Shown: piece after piece, positions 1-7,486 of the stretch
Numbering within the stretch: position 1 is the stretch's first letter
How the letters are laid out: each line of letters begins with the position of its first letter
Assembly: GCA_002492725.1 (NCBI GenBank)
Contig: DLAF01000011.1
Coordinates: 133,898-153,364, forward strand
DNA: 19,467 nucleotides
Source of the DNA: Lachnospiraceae bacterium UBA7054
Lineage (GTDB): Bacteria; Bacillota; Clostridia; Lachnospirales; Lachnospiraceae
Direction of reading: 5' to 3'
Notes under the pieces: model-generated
The model's database searches: none
What the model was told of the DNA's origin: nothing
What the model saw: only the letters and a program-made list of their open reading frames with translations
Position numbers and translations under genes: made by a program

Positions 1-656
1 TTGATGGTCTCCACCATATGCACGGGAATGCGAATGGTTCTCGCCTGATCCGCAATGGCTCTGGTAATGGCCTGTCTGATCCACCAGGTCGCGTAGGTGG
101 AAAACTTATAACCCTTGCGATAATCAAACTTTTCCACCGCCTTGATAAGACCGAGATTTCCCTCCTGTATCAGGTCGAGAAAGAGCATACCGCGCCCCAC
201 ATAGCGCTTGGCAATGCTGACCACCAGTCTGAGATTGGCCTCCGCCAGGCGCTGCTTCGCCTCCAGATCCCCCGTTTCCATCTTCTTTGCCAGCTCGATC
301 TCCTCCTCTGCGGAAAGCAGGGGCACCTTGCCGATCTCTTTCAGATACATTCTGACGGGATCTTCAATACTGATGCCGTCCGGCACGGAAAGGTCGATGT
401 CCTCCACATCCACGTCGTCCTCCTCCGTCAGGATGATTTCTTCATCATCCACGTCGTCCTCCTCCGTGATGCGCAGCACATCTACGTTATTCTGCTCAAG
501 CGTCTCCAGAATCTTATCAAACTGATCCTCCTCCGGTGAAAGATCGGAAAAGAAATCGTTGATCTCCTGGTATTCCAGCACGTTTTTCTTTTTCTTTGCA
601 ATAGCCAGAAGCTCCTTCAACCGCTCCTCAAACTTTGCCTGTACATTTTCTTCCAT
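1..656 (-). CDS. rpoD: RNA polymerase principal sigma factor RpoD/SigA (3' part beyond the window)
   Basis: This gene encodes the housekeeping sigma factor that directs core RNA polymerase to -35/-10 promoters. About 218 codons are visible. Residues 1-60 resemble region 1.1 (a KKKKNVLEYQEINDFF stretch), then comes a very acidic linker, then region 1.2 (DPVRMYLKEIG), and region 2 with NLRLVVSIAKRY, LDLIQEGNLGLIKAVEKFDY and FSTYATWWIRQAI, the core-binding and -10-recognition helices. The reading frame runs off the left edge near IRIPVHMVET, so regions 3 and 4 are not seen. The start at 656 follows GGAG with 6 bases spacing. An in-frame ATG 12 bases upstream is directly abutted by its Shine-Dalgarno sequence, so it is less likely. 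The gene follows dnaG by 87 bases, the usual macromolecular-synthesis order in Clostridia. The acidic linker contains a short internal duplication. Confidence 0.96.
   Translation of the reverse strand, partial: MEENVQAKFEERLKELLAIAKKKKNVLEYQEINDFFSDLSPEEDQFDKILETLEQNNVDVLRITEEDDVDDEEIILTEEDDVDVEDIDLSVPDGISIEDPVRMYLKEIGKVPLLSAEEEIELAKKMETGDLEAKQRLAEANLRLVVSIAKRYVGRGMLFLDLIQEGNLGLIKAVEKFDYRKGYKFSTYATWWIRQAITRAIADQARTIRIPVHMVETI
408..467 (-). repeat. 21-bp direct repeat inside the acidic linker of rpoD
   Basis: The 21 bases at 408-428 recur exactly at 447-467, 39 bases (13 codons) apart. On the minus strand both copies encode TEEDDVD within the acidic linker between regions 1.1 and 1.2. The phase keeps the reading frame, so the linker looks as if it grew by duplication. 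No function is implied. Confidence 0.8.
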
Positions 657-743
657 GAATTGCTCCATCCTTCCTATGTTTCGCCACTGTATGCCGGCCA
701 CCCTATCCTATGTGTGTTTCCCAAATGCCTTTTTTCGATTAGC

Positions 744-2522
744 TTACCCCGATCCCAGGGAAATATGCGTTTTCCGAAGTGCCTCCAACTCCTTTTTCCC
801 TGAAATCACATAGGAAAGCGCCTCCACATCCGATCCCATCAGGGCCGAGTAATGGTCAAAGCTGTTTTGCTTTACGGAAAGCAGCACATCCCGAAGCGCC
901 TTCTCCTTTTCCTGCACTGTCTCAATACGCGGCAGCTTTGTGTTAAAGATCTTTGCCACTTCCCGCTGCTCCTCCTCATCCTCAAAGGCGCTGATGATGG
1001 AGGCCGCCTGAAAACCATCCCCGGAAAGGCCCGCAAACAGCTTGTCCGCCACCTGACCGATCAGCTCATCCGTAAAGTCTGTTGCCTTGATATAATCCTT
1101 TATCTTCGGAAAGACCTCCGGTTCCTCCACAAGCCAGGTGAGCAGGATCCTTTGGGATCTTCTGCTTAGTTCCTCGGGCGAGGTCTGCTCTTTTGTTGTC
1201 GCCTTCGGCCTTTCCACGGGTTTCACAAAGCCCGCACGTGCGGCATAGCCGCTTACCAGTTTTCGCAAATTATCATAGCCGATGTGATACCGCTCGGCTA
1301 CGGATTCGATGTAGTTTTCCCGCTCGACCTCCTCCTCGAAACCGCACAGCTTCTTCGCGATTTCCCTGTGAAAGGCCGTCTTTGACTCGGGATCTTCCAG
1401 CCGATAATTTCGTTCCAATACTTTCAGTTCAAAGAAGAAACCGTTCTCTGCCCTGTCAATCCGCTCCTGAAAGGCTTCCGCCCCCAGATTCTTTATAAAT
1501 TCATCGGGATCCTTATAGGGCTGCATGTCAATTACCCTGGCCCGGAGTCCCGCTTCCTTGAGGATGCCGATCGCGCGAAGAGCAGCATTTGTGCCCGCGC
1601 CATCGCTGTCGTAGGCGAGAAGAATTTCCTCGGCATAGCGTTTCAACAGCCCTGCCTGTCCAGCCGTAAAAGCTGTTCCGAGGGAAGCCACAGCCTGTCC
1701 AAACCCCGCCTGGTGCATGGCGATCACATCCATGTAGCCCTCGCAGAGGATGATGTTACCCGTCCGTGCCGTTCTGGCAAAATTCAAACCGTAGAGGTTG
1801 CGGCTCTTGTCAAAAACTGCCGTTTCCGGCGAATTCAGGTACTTTGGCTTGGCGTCCCCCATCACCCGCCCGCCAAAACCGATCACACGGTGGTTGACAT
1901 CCTGGATTGGGAACATGACGCGATTCCAGAATTTATCGTGCACGCCCCGCTTTTCATCGAAGGCCGCCAGTCCCGACTCCGTAATCAGGTCATCGGCGTA
2001 ACCTTTGGATCTTAAATAAGCCGACAGATCGGAGCGCGCCCCATCCGCATACCCTAAACCGAATTTCTTCATCGTCTCTTCCGTAAGCTCACGATCCGTC
2101 AGATAGCGATGACCCGTCTGGCCTTTGGGAGCGCGCAGCAGATAATAATAATACTTTGCCGCCTCCTTGTTGACTTCCAAAAGTTTCGCCCGCCTGCTTT
2201 CCTTCTTACGCATCTCCTCGGAGTATTCCACCTCCGGCAAAGATACGCCGGCCCGATCCGCCAGGATCTTTACCGCCTCCTGAAAGGTTGCGTTCTCATA
2301 TTCCATCAGAAAAGTGATCACATTGCCGCCCGCACCACAGCCGAAGCAGTAATACATCTGCTTCACGGGGGAAACGGAAAAAGAAGGAGATTTCTCGTTG
2401 TGAAACGGACAAAGCCCGAAATAACTGCTCCCCTTCTTCTGCAGCCGCACGCTGCCGGAGATCACTTCCACAATATCATTTTTTGTCCTGATCTCCTCGA
2501 TCAATTCCTCCGGATAACGCAT
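744..2522 (-). CDS. dnaG: DNA primase DnaG
   Basis: This primase makes RNA primers for Okazaki fragments and works with the replicative helicase at the fork. The 592-residue length fits bacterial DnaG (about 600). The N-terminal zinc-binding domain has C38, H41, C59 and C62 (LCPFH ... YYCFGC). The central catalytic core carries the TOPRIM motifs EGYMD near 261-265 and the acidic metal site YDSDG near 304-308. The C-terminal ~150 residues would be the helicase-binding domain; they are less conserved and were identified by position only. The start at 2522 follows GAAAGGG. The gene lies 39 bases after the dGTPase-like gene and 87 bases before rpoD, so the three are probably co-transcribed. All catalytic motifs appear intact. 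Confidence 0.97.
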   Translation of the reverse strand: MRYPEELIEEIRTKNDIVEVISGSVRLQKKGSSYFGLCPFHNEKSPSFSVSPVKQMYYCFGCGAGGNVITFLMEYENATFQEAVKILADRAGVSLPEVEYSEEMRKKESRRAKLLEVNKEAAKYYYYLLRAPKGQTGHRYLTDRELTEETMKKFGLGYADGARSDLSAYLRSKGYADDLITESGLAAFDEKRGVHDKFWNRVMFPIQDVNHRVIGFGGRVMGDAKPKYLNSPETAVFDKSRNLYGLNFARTARTGNIILCEGYMDVIAMHQAGFGQAVASLGTAFTAGQAGLLKRYAEEILLAYDSDGAGTNAALRAIGILKEAGLRARVIDMQPYKDPDEFIKNLGAEAFQERIDRAENGFFFELKVLERNYRLEDPESKTAFHREIAKKLCGFEEEVERENYIESVAERYHIGYDNLRKLVSGYAARAGFVKPVERPKATTKEQTSPEELSRRSQRILLTWLVEEPEVFPKIKDYIKATDFTDELIGQVADKLFAGLSGDGFQAASIISAFEDEEEQREVAKIFNTKLPRIETVQEKEKALRDVLLSVKQNSFDHYSALMGSDVEALSYVISGKKELEALRKTHISLGSG

Positions 2523-2561
2523 GTTATTCCCTTTCTCAATTCTTTAAAAGTACTTCTCACT

Positions 2562-3566
2562 CTATCCATGCCACGTTTTGGGGATAAAAATCCTCTCATA
2601 CTGGGCAATGGCAAAGCGGTCCGTCATGGAACTGATATAGTCACATACGATCTTTTCAAGCGGCTCTCCCGCATCCAAAAGCTTAAACAGGAAGTTGGGA
2701 AGCTGCTCCGTGTGCACCAGATAATGCTCATAAAGGGTAATAATGAGATTCTCCGCCTTTCCCTCCTCGCTCTTTGCAACAGGATTTCGGTACACATGCT
2801 TAAACATGAACTCCCGCATCTTCTGCATAGCCTCCTCCACTTCCGCAGACATCATGATGTCCTCCTTGTCGCGGCTGTTTGTCACGATGTTGTGGATGAA
2901 GCAGTCCAGACGCTGGCCGCAGCTGTATCCGATCACGCTCCCGATCTCTCTGGGCACATCCGCCTCCTTCAAAATACCTGCCCGCACCGCATCGTCCATA
3001 TCGTGATGGATGTAGGCGATCTTGTCCGCAAGGCGCACGATCCTGCCTTCCAGCGTCGCCGGCATTCCGGAGGTCTGGTGATTTAAGATACCATCGCGCA
3101 CTTCCATTGTCAGATTGATGCCCTGACCGTCCTTCTCCAACAGATCCACCGTGCGCACGCTCTGCTCGTTGTGCTTAAAGCCGTAGGGGCACACCCTGTC
3201 CAGCGCCCTCTCGCCGGCATGTCCGAAGGGCGTATGTCCCAGATCATGTCCCAGGGCGATGGCCTCCACCAGGTCTTCGTTGAGCTTTAAGGCCTTGGCG
3301 ATCGTCCTCGCGGTCTGGCTGACCTCCAGCGTGTGTGTAAGCCTGGTCCGATAGTGATCCCCCTCCGGTGTCAGAAACACCTGCGTCTTGTCCTTTAAGC
3401 GGCGGAAAGACTTGCTATGTATGATGCGATCTCTGTCTCTTTGAAACACCGGGCGGATATCGCACTGCTCTTCCTCTTTGAGGCGCCCCTTAGATTCCAT
3501 GCTGAGCATGGCATAAGGGCTTAAGTATTCCTTCTCCCACTGTTCCAAACTTTCCCGTATATTCAT
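2562..3566 (-). CDS. dgt: Deoxyguanosinetriphosphate triphosphohydrolase-like protein (HD domain)
   Basis: This is an HD-superfamily metal-dependent phosphohydrolase of the Dgt family, whose characterised members cut dNTPs to deoxynucleoside plus triphosphate. The 334-residue protein has the metal ligands H78 (RTRLTHTLEV), H107-D108 (LGHDLGH) and D181 (LADKIAY), with the conserved FGHAGERALD just after the HD pair and an N-terminal DRDRIIHSKSFRRL block. The length fits the short Dgt-like branch common in Clostridia, for which the exact substrate is often not proven. The start follows AGAGGT. It is the first gene of the dgt-like / dnaG / rpoD group, a frequent arrangement in this class that may link dNTP balance to replication (inference). 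Confidence 0.93.
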   Translation of the reverse strand: MNIRESLEQWEKEYLSPYAMLSMESKGRLKEEEQCDIRPVFQRDRDRIIHSKSFRRLKDKTQVFLTPEGDHYRTRLTHTLEVSQTARTIAKALKLNEDLVEAIALGHDLGHTPFGHAGERALDRVCPYGFKHNEQSVRTVDLLEKDGQGINLTMEVRDGILNHQTSGMPATLEGRIVRLADKIAYIHHDMDDAVRAGILKEADVPREIGSVIGYSCGQRLDCFIHNIVTNSRDKEDIMMSAEVEEAMQKMREFMFKHVYRNPVAKSEEGKAENLIITLYEHYLVHTEQLPNFLFKLLDAGEPLEKIVCDYISSMTDRFAIAQYERIFIPKTWHG

Positions 3567-3629
3567 AAAAAGTTACCTCTTTATTACTATTATTCGCCCT
3601 AAATTCCCGAAATCCTTCTTTTATTTTAG

Positions 3630-3667
3630 AAAAAACCTCATATCTTTGCCGAGGATTGCTTCGCAAT
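3630..3667 (-). terminator. Possible weak terminator downstream of the alpha/beta hydrolase gene
   Basis: On the minus strand, just after the hydrolase stop, there is a 5-bp hairpin (ATTGC GAA GCAAT, 3655-3667). It is followed by a second short stem (CCTC at 3651-3654 with GAGG at 3636-3639) and then six T (3630-3635). The T run directly after a stem suits an intrinsic terminator, but the stem is only 4-5 bp, so termination may be partial and transcripts could continue into the dgt-like gene. Confidence 0.4.
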
Positions 3668-3677
3668 TATCTTCTGA

Positions 3678-4592
3678 CTACCGGCAGATATCGTAGATAA
3701 ATTCCGCGTTCTGATCCATGGCCTCATACGCGGTCTTAAAAGGCGACATCTGAAACACATGCCACATTCCTTTGAAAATGTCCATCTTCACGCTCACATT
3801 AGCCTTTAGGAGCTTTTTGTAAAGCATCACCGCGTCATCCTGTAAGATTTCGTTGCTCCCCACCTGGATATAGGTAGGCGGAAAGCCCTCGTACTTCCCA
3901 AACAGCGGAGAAATATAAGGATCCTCCAAATTCTGTCCGCCGGCATAATTAACGATCATCTGCTCCAGATAGGCCGCATTCAATACCGGATCGATGTGCG
4001 CCTTTGTCACATGGGACTTTCCGGAGGCTGTCAGATCCGTCCACGGCGACATCAGCACCAGTCCTCTTGGCAAAAGCCTGTTCTCGCTCTTTAACCGCAG
4101 CACCAGTGAAAGTGCCAGATTCCCGCCTGCGGAATCTCCCGCGATCATCACGTCCCGTGCACCGTACCCCAAAAGCATCAGATAATTCCAGACAGCCATC
4201 GCATCCTGCGTGGCCGCCGGATAAGGATGTTCCGGAGCCAGCCTGTAATCGAAGGCAAGCACATCCATGGAGGTGCTTGCCGCAAGCTTTGTGGTCAGCG
4301 TCCTGGCATAGAGACTGCTGCCGGTAGAGTAACCGCCGCCGTGGCAATAGAGGATGACATATTTTTTCATATGCGTTCGGTTTACATAACACCACTCGCC
4401 GTGAATGGTCTCGCCATCACGCCCCGCCGGAATCTCCACATCCTCCGTGATCACATCCCTGCTGTTTCCCAAAAGTGCGCCAAAATGATCCTGAGACTGG
4501 CGGTGCTTTTCAATGTCTACGTTCTCCACCACGCCGTGCACCCGCTTGATCAGATTCATCAGATTGGCATTCTTTTTATCCGCTCTTTCCAT
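3678..4592 (-). CDS. Alpha/beta hydrolase, HSL-type esterase/lipase
   Basis: This is a predicted carboxylesterase of the hormone-sensitive-lipase type (alpha/beta hydrolase fold 3), 304 residues. The oxyanion-hole motif HGGG is at 84-87, the nucleophile elbow GDSAGG places the catalytic Ser at 154, the acid is probably in LQDD (252-253), and the catalytic His is H278 (GMWHVF). There is no signal peptide, so it is probably cytosolic. The start at 4592 follows a strong GGGGAGG. It is transcribed divergently from a condensation-fold protein and a zinc-ribbon membrane protein. That pairing suggests work on an acylated small molecule or lipid, but the substrate is unknown. Confidence 0.9.
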   Translation of the reverse strand: MERADKKNANLMNLIKRVHGVVENVDIEKHRQSQDHFGALLGNSRDVITEDVEIPAGRDGETIHGEWCYVNRTHMKKYVILYCHGGGYSTGSSLYARTLTTKLAASTSMDVLAFDYRLAPEHPYPAATQDAMAVWNYLMLLGYGARDVMIAGDSAGGNLALSLVLRLKSENRLLPRGLVLMSPWTDLTASGKSHVTKAHIDPVLNAAYLEQMIVNYAGGQNLEDPYISPLFGKYEGFPPTYIQVGSNEILQDDAVMLYKKLLKANVSVKMDIFKGMWHVFQMSPFKTAYEAMDQNAEFIYDICR

Positions 4593-4623
4593 ACTGCCTC
4601 CCCTGATTCGTACTTTTTTTCAT

Positions 4624-4632
4624 ATTTTACCA
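4624..4632 (-). promoter_or_regulatory. Candidate extended -10 promoter for the alpha/beta hydrolase
   Basis: On the minus strand, TGGTAAAAT is an extended -10 element (TGn + TAAAAT) about 32 bases before the start codon. No good -35 hexamer is visible at 16-18 bp. It faces away from the candidate promoter for the neighbouring plus-strand gene, so 4593-4706 looks like a compact divergent promoter region. Confidence 0.45.
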
Positions 4633-4648
4633 TAACCTTGCCAATCTG

Positions 4649-4657
4649 TGTTATACT
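4649..4657 (+). promoter_or_regulatory. Candidate extended -10 promoter for the condensation-fold gene
   Basis: TGTTATACT is an extended -10 element (TGn + TATACT) 49 bases before the ATG at 4707. A clear -35 is missing, which extended -10 promoters tolerate. It is the only good candidate in the gap for the plus-strand pair. Confidence 0.5.
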
Positions 4658-4706
4658 ATTCAAAGACAAGATCAAAGCCTGTCACAAAAAGGAACGATGA
4701 TTCTCT

Positions 4707-6050
4707 ATGCCAAGGAAACCTTCCAACCGACAAGTAAATCTGCCCGCAGGCCGAAACAAAAAGGATATCTGGTATAAGCTCGATTTATCCGCCACGGTCT
4801 ACCCCACCTTGCAAAGACGGGATTTTTCCTCCGTCTACCGCTTAAGCGTCACCCTGAAAGAGGAGATCGACCCCGCCCTGCTGCAGCAGGCGCTGGACCG
4901 TACCCTTCCCCGCTTTCCGACCTACAAGGTGGCAATCCGCAAGGGTCTGTTCTGGCGGTATCTGGAGCCAAACAACCGGCCGGGGCCCTTCGTGCAGAAG
5001 GACATCAAAAATCCCTGTATGCCCATGCGGTTTAAAGCAAACAATCGTTATTTAATTCGAATATACTACTATGGGCGGCGCATCTCCCTGGAGGCTCACC
5101 ACTGCCTGGGAGACGGCACCGGCGGCATGAGCCTTTTACAGACCCTGACCGCCGCATATCTGGGCCTTCTGGGTCATAAGATCATTCCCTCCGGCTTTGT
5201 GCTGCCACTCGATGAGACGCCCGATCCCGAAGAGCTGGAAGACGCCTACATGCGCTATGCCACGGCCAAAGTGAAACCGCCCCGGCCTGCCGGGAAAACT
5301 TACCGTATCCGCGGCACCAAGGAACCCTTCTACACCCTAAACATCGTGGATGGCGTGCTTTCCGTAAAGGAAGTGATGGCCGTCGCCAAACGCTATGGCG
5401 CCACCATCACGGAATACCTGAACGCGGTGCTGCTCTACGCCCTTTTGCAAAAGCAGAGCACGGAATTTCATCTCAAATACAAGCCCGTGCGGATTGCCAT
5501 GCCCGTCAATCTGCGCCGCTTCTTCCCCTCGAAGACGCTGCGCAACTTCATTACCATGGTGTACCCTTCCATCGATCCCAGACTCGGCGATTACAGCTTT
5601 GAAGAAATTGTCGCCGAGGTTCACAATTACATGCGTTATTATATCAGCAAAAAATTCCTTTGCGGTGATATCACTACCAACGCTGCCACAAAGCATAATT
5701 TCCTGATTCGCATTGTGCCGCTCTTTTTAAAGGATCTGGTGGTCCGCACCTTCTACACCAGAGTGCAGGATAAAAACTCCTCCGCGGGCCTTACCAACAT
5801 GGGAGCCCTGCAGGTGCCGCAGGACATGAAGCCCTTCATCGATCGTTTTGACATCTATATGGGGCAGCCCTTCTCCTCCCGCACCAACTGCGCCATCATC
5901 AGCTTTGAGGACATCCTGACCGTAAACTTTGCCAGCAGCATCGTGGAAGCCGACGTGGAGCGCTATTTTTTCCGCAAACTGGTACGGGACGGCATCCATG
6001 TGATGATTGAAAGCAATCGTGAAGGCACCTCTCATACGACTGTTTTATGA
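4707..6050 (+). CDS. Condensation / alcohol acyltransferase-fold protein
   Basis: This 447-residue protein resembles the chloramphenicol-acetyltransferase-like superfamily that includes NRPS condensation domains, alcohol acetyltransferases and wax-ester-synthase-type acyltransferases. The signature HHxxxDG is present as H131-H132-C-L-G-D136-G137, where the second His is the usual catalytic residue. Further support is an N-terminal LYRLSVTLKEEIDPALLQQAL-like region, in which bulky donors are typically arranged, and the ITEYLNAVLLYAL segment near 230. No carrier-protein or adenylation domain is fused, and there are no membrane segments. Shine-Dalgarno AAAGGA lies about 13 bases before the ATG. 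It is followed after 34 bases by the zinc-ribbon membrane protein and diverges from the esterase, so it may acylate a small molecule or lipid that the esterase also handles (inference). Substrate not recognised. Confidence 0.75.
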   Translation: MPRKPSNRQVNLPAGRNKKDIWYKLDLSATVYPTLQRRDFSSVYRLSVTLKEEIDPALLQQALDRTLPRFPTYKVAIRKGLFWRYLEPNNRPGPFVQKDIKNPCMPMRFKANNRYLIRIYYYGRRISLEAHHCLGDGTGGMSLLQTLTAAYLGLLGHKIIPSGFVLPLDETPDPEELEDAYMRYATAKVKPPRPAGKTYRIRGTKEPFYTLNIVDGVLSVKEVMAVAKRYGATITEYLNAVLLYALLQKQSTEFHLKYKPVRIAMPVNLRRFFPSKTLRNFITMVYPSIDPRLGDYSFEEIVAEVHNYMRYYISKKFLCGDITTNAATKHNFLIRIVPLFLKDLVVRTFYTRVQDKNSSAGLTNMGALQVPQDMKPFIDRFDIYMGQPFSSRTNCAIISFEDILTVNFASSIVEADVERYFFRKLVRDGIHVMIESNREGTSHTTVL

Positions 6051-6084
6051 TTATACTCATACTGAATTTTAAGGAGAAATCACC

Positions 6085-6792
6085 ATGTCCTATTGCGTAA
6101 ACTGCGGCGTGGAACTGGAGGCTTCCCTACAGGAATGCCCGCTGTGCCACACCCCCGTCATCAACTTAAAAGAGATTGGCAAAGAGTTTCCGCCCTCCCC
6201 CTACCCGGAAAACAAAGGGCAGGTGGAGGAGGTAAAGCGAAAAGACCTTGGCATCCTGCTTACGGTGGTATTGACTGCCACCGGCGGCACCTGCCTGCTT
6301 TTGAATCTGCTGGTTTTTAACCGCTTCCTCTGGTCCCTTCTGGTGATTGGTATCTGCATCTGCCTGTTTGTATTTACCTTTCCCCTGGTCTATTACCGCA
6401 AGATGCCCCCTGCGCTCTCCCTGCTCGCAGACGGCGCTGCAGTGGCTGTCTATCTGTATATGATTGCCTACCTGACACCTTCCACCGCCTGGTTCTGGCA
6501 GCTTGGACTTCCCATCGTGGCACTCGTCTTCCTCTGCGTGGAAATCTTTACCTTCCTGCTGCACAAAATCCCCCTCACCATGCTCTCGGGGGCATTGTGC
6601 CTGTTTGTAGAGATACCGCTCTTCTGCGTTTCTCTGGAGCTTTTGATCCGCCATATGCTCGCAGACCACATGATGCGGCTTACCTGGTCCGCCGTGGTGC
6701 TGACCGTCTGCGTCATCATCGATGTGGCTCTCATCACGATCCTCGTTAAAAAACGCCTGCGCAACGAGGTGCGCAGACGCCTTCACTTCTGA
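6085..6792 (+). CDS. Zinc-ribbon multi-pass membrane protein (DUF6320-like)
   Basis: This 235-residue protein starts with a short zinc ribbon (C4, C7, C18, C21, as CxNC ... CPLC) followed by a hydrophilic linker to about residue 55. After that come roughly six hydrophobic segments (about 57-77, 80-103, 110-130, 135-157, 160-188 and 200-222) and a basic C-terminal tail (KKRLRNEVRRRL). From memory it resembles proteins labelled DUF6320 in Lachnospiraceae, a family with no established function. The start follows AAGGAG with good spacing. It is the second gene of a plus-strand pair with the condensation-fold protein. Its end overlaps the convergent DUF4125-like gene by 10 bases, with no terminator between them. 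A membrane partner or regulator for the acyltransferase is possible but unproven. Confidence 0.75.
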   Translation: MSYCVNCGVELEASLQECPLCHTPVINLKEIGKEFPPSPYPENKGQVEEVKRKDLGILLTVVLTATGGTCLLLNLLVFNRFLWSLLVIGICICLFVFTFPLVYYRKMPPALSLLADGAAVAVYLYMIAYLTPSTAWFWQLGLPIVALVFLCVEIFTFLLHKIPLTMLSGALCLFVEIPLFCVSLELLIRHMLADHMMRLTWSAVVLTVCVIIDVALITILVKKRLRNEVRRRLHF

Positions 6793-7412
6793 GTATACCT
6801 TTTTTCCGCATCCTCCAAGGAGCGGTAACCGTAAAACGCGGTCTCATTGGCGATGGTCTGTTTTAACAGGCTCTCGCCCTTTTCTTTTGCTTCTTTCGTC
6901 TCCTTCCAGATCAGCGCAAGCGTTCTCATGGAATACGTGTAAAGCTCACCGCGCAGATAGCTTTCCATGGAAGAACCCGCCATAATGCCGTCCTGTGCCG
7001 TGGTGGCTACCCTGCCGCGGCTGCGCAGATTCGGGTACTCATCGGCCATTTGGGCATCCCATTCCAAATTGACCGCTATGATCTGTTCTACAATCTCTTC
7101 CTTTTCTGACACATCGGGAAGATGCTCTTTGATCTCCTCATACTCCTCCGGGTAAGTGCTCTCCATCATGAAACCGTACTTTTCGAAGATGGGATTCCTG
7201 CCCTCCGCCACAGCCTCCTGACAATCCTGCCGATAGCTCAAAAGCACCTCGTCCGAGTAGACCATCCACTGGCTCATGCGCATTTTAAAGAAAGTGTCCG
7301 GATCATCCTGACAGGAAGCTCTGCCGCCCGTATTGTACACCCGTTGGAATAACTCCCACTCCATCTGCGCAATGTCAAATATCAACTGTTCCCGTTCACT
7401 GACTTGTGCCAT
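6783..7412 (-). CDS. DUF4125 family protein
   Basis: This 209-residue, mostly helical, soluble protein has no signal peptide. The sequence (an N-terminal IFDIAQMEWELFQRV helix, then FFKMRMSQWMVYSDE and a central PIFEKYGFMMESTYPEEY) matches my recollection of DUF4125, an uncharacterised family widespread in Lachnospiraceae. No catalytic motif is recognised. The start follows AGGGGG. It lies 74 bases downstream of nagA on the same strand, with no strong terminator between, so readthrough from the chitobiose locus is possible. It also has a good promoter of its own. Its 3' end overlaps the opposite-strand membrane protein gene. Confidence 0.8.
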   Translation of the reverse strand: MAQVSEREQLIFDIAQMEWELFQRVYNTGGRASCQDDPDTFFKMRMSQWMVYSDEVLLSYRQDCQEAVAEGRNPIFEKYGFMMESTYPEEYEEIKEHLPDVSEKEEIVEQIIAVNLEWDAQMADEYPNLRSRGRVATTAQDGIMAGSSMESYLRGELYTYSMRTLALIWKETKEAKEKGESLLKQTIANETAFYGYRSLEDAEKRYTQK

Positions 7413-7442
7413 GCTGTTTCGCCCCCTTTTCTGAACCGCTTT

Positions 7443-7471
7443 ATTTTATCACACCGGAGCAGAAAAGTAAA
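7443..7471 (-). promoter_or_regulatory. Candidate sigma-A promoter for the DUF4125-like gene
   Basis: On the minus strand, -35 TTTACT (7466-7471) is followed by a 17-bp spacer and -10 TAAAAT (7443-7448), about 30 bases before the start codon. Four of six and five of six bases match the consensus. It lies within the 74-base gap after nagA, so the DUF4125-like gene can be expressed independently. Confidence 0.6.
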
Positions 7472-7486
7472 ATGACATTTCTCCCT

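Noticed and set aside
2546..2557. AAAAGTACTTCT between dgt and dnaG as a second copy of the palindromic element
   Set aside because: Only 12 bases match the outer arm at 16853-16864, with no inner hairpins or second arm; probably chance around the palindrome AGTACT.
2109..3086. Plus-strand open frame (325 codons) across dnaG and the dGTPase-like gene
   Set aside because: It spans the ends of two certain minus-strand genes and shows no family features.
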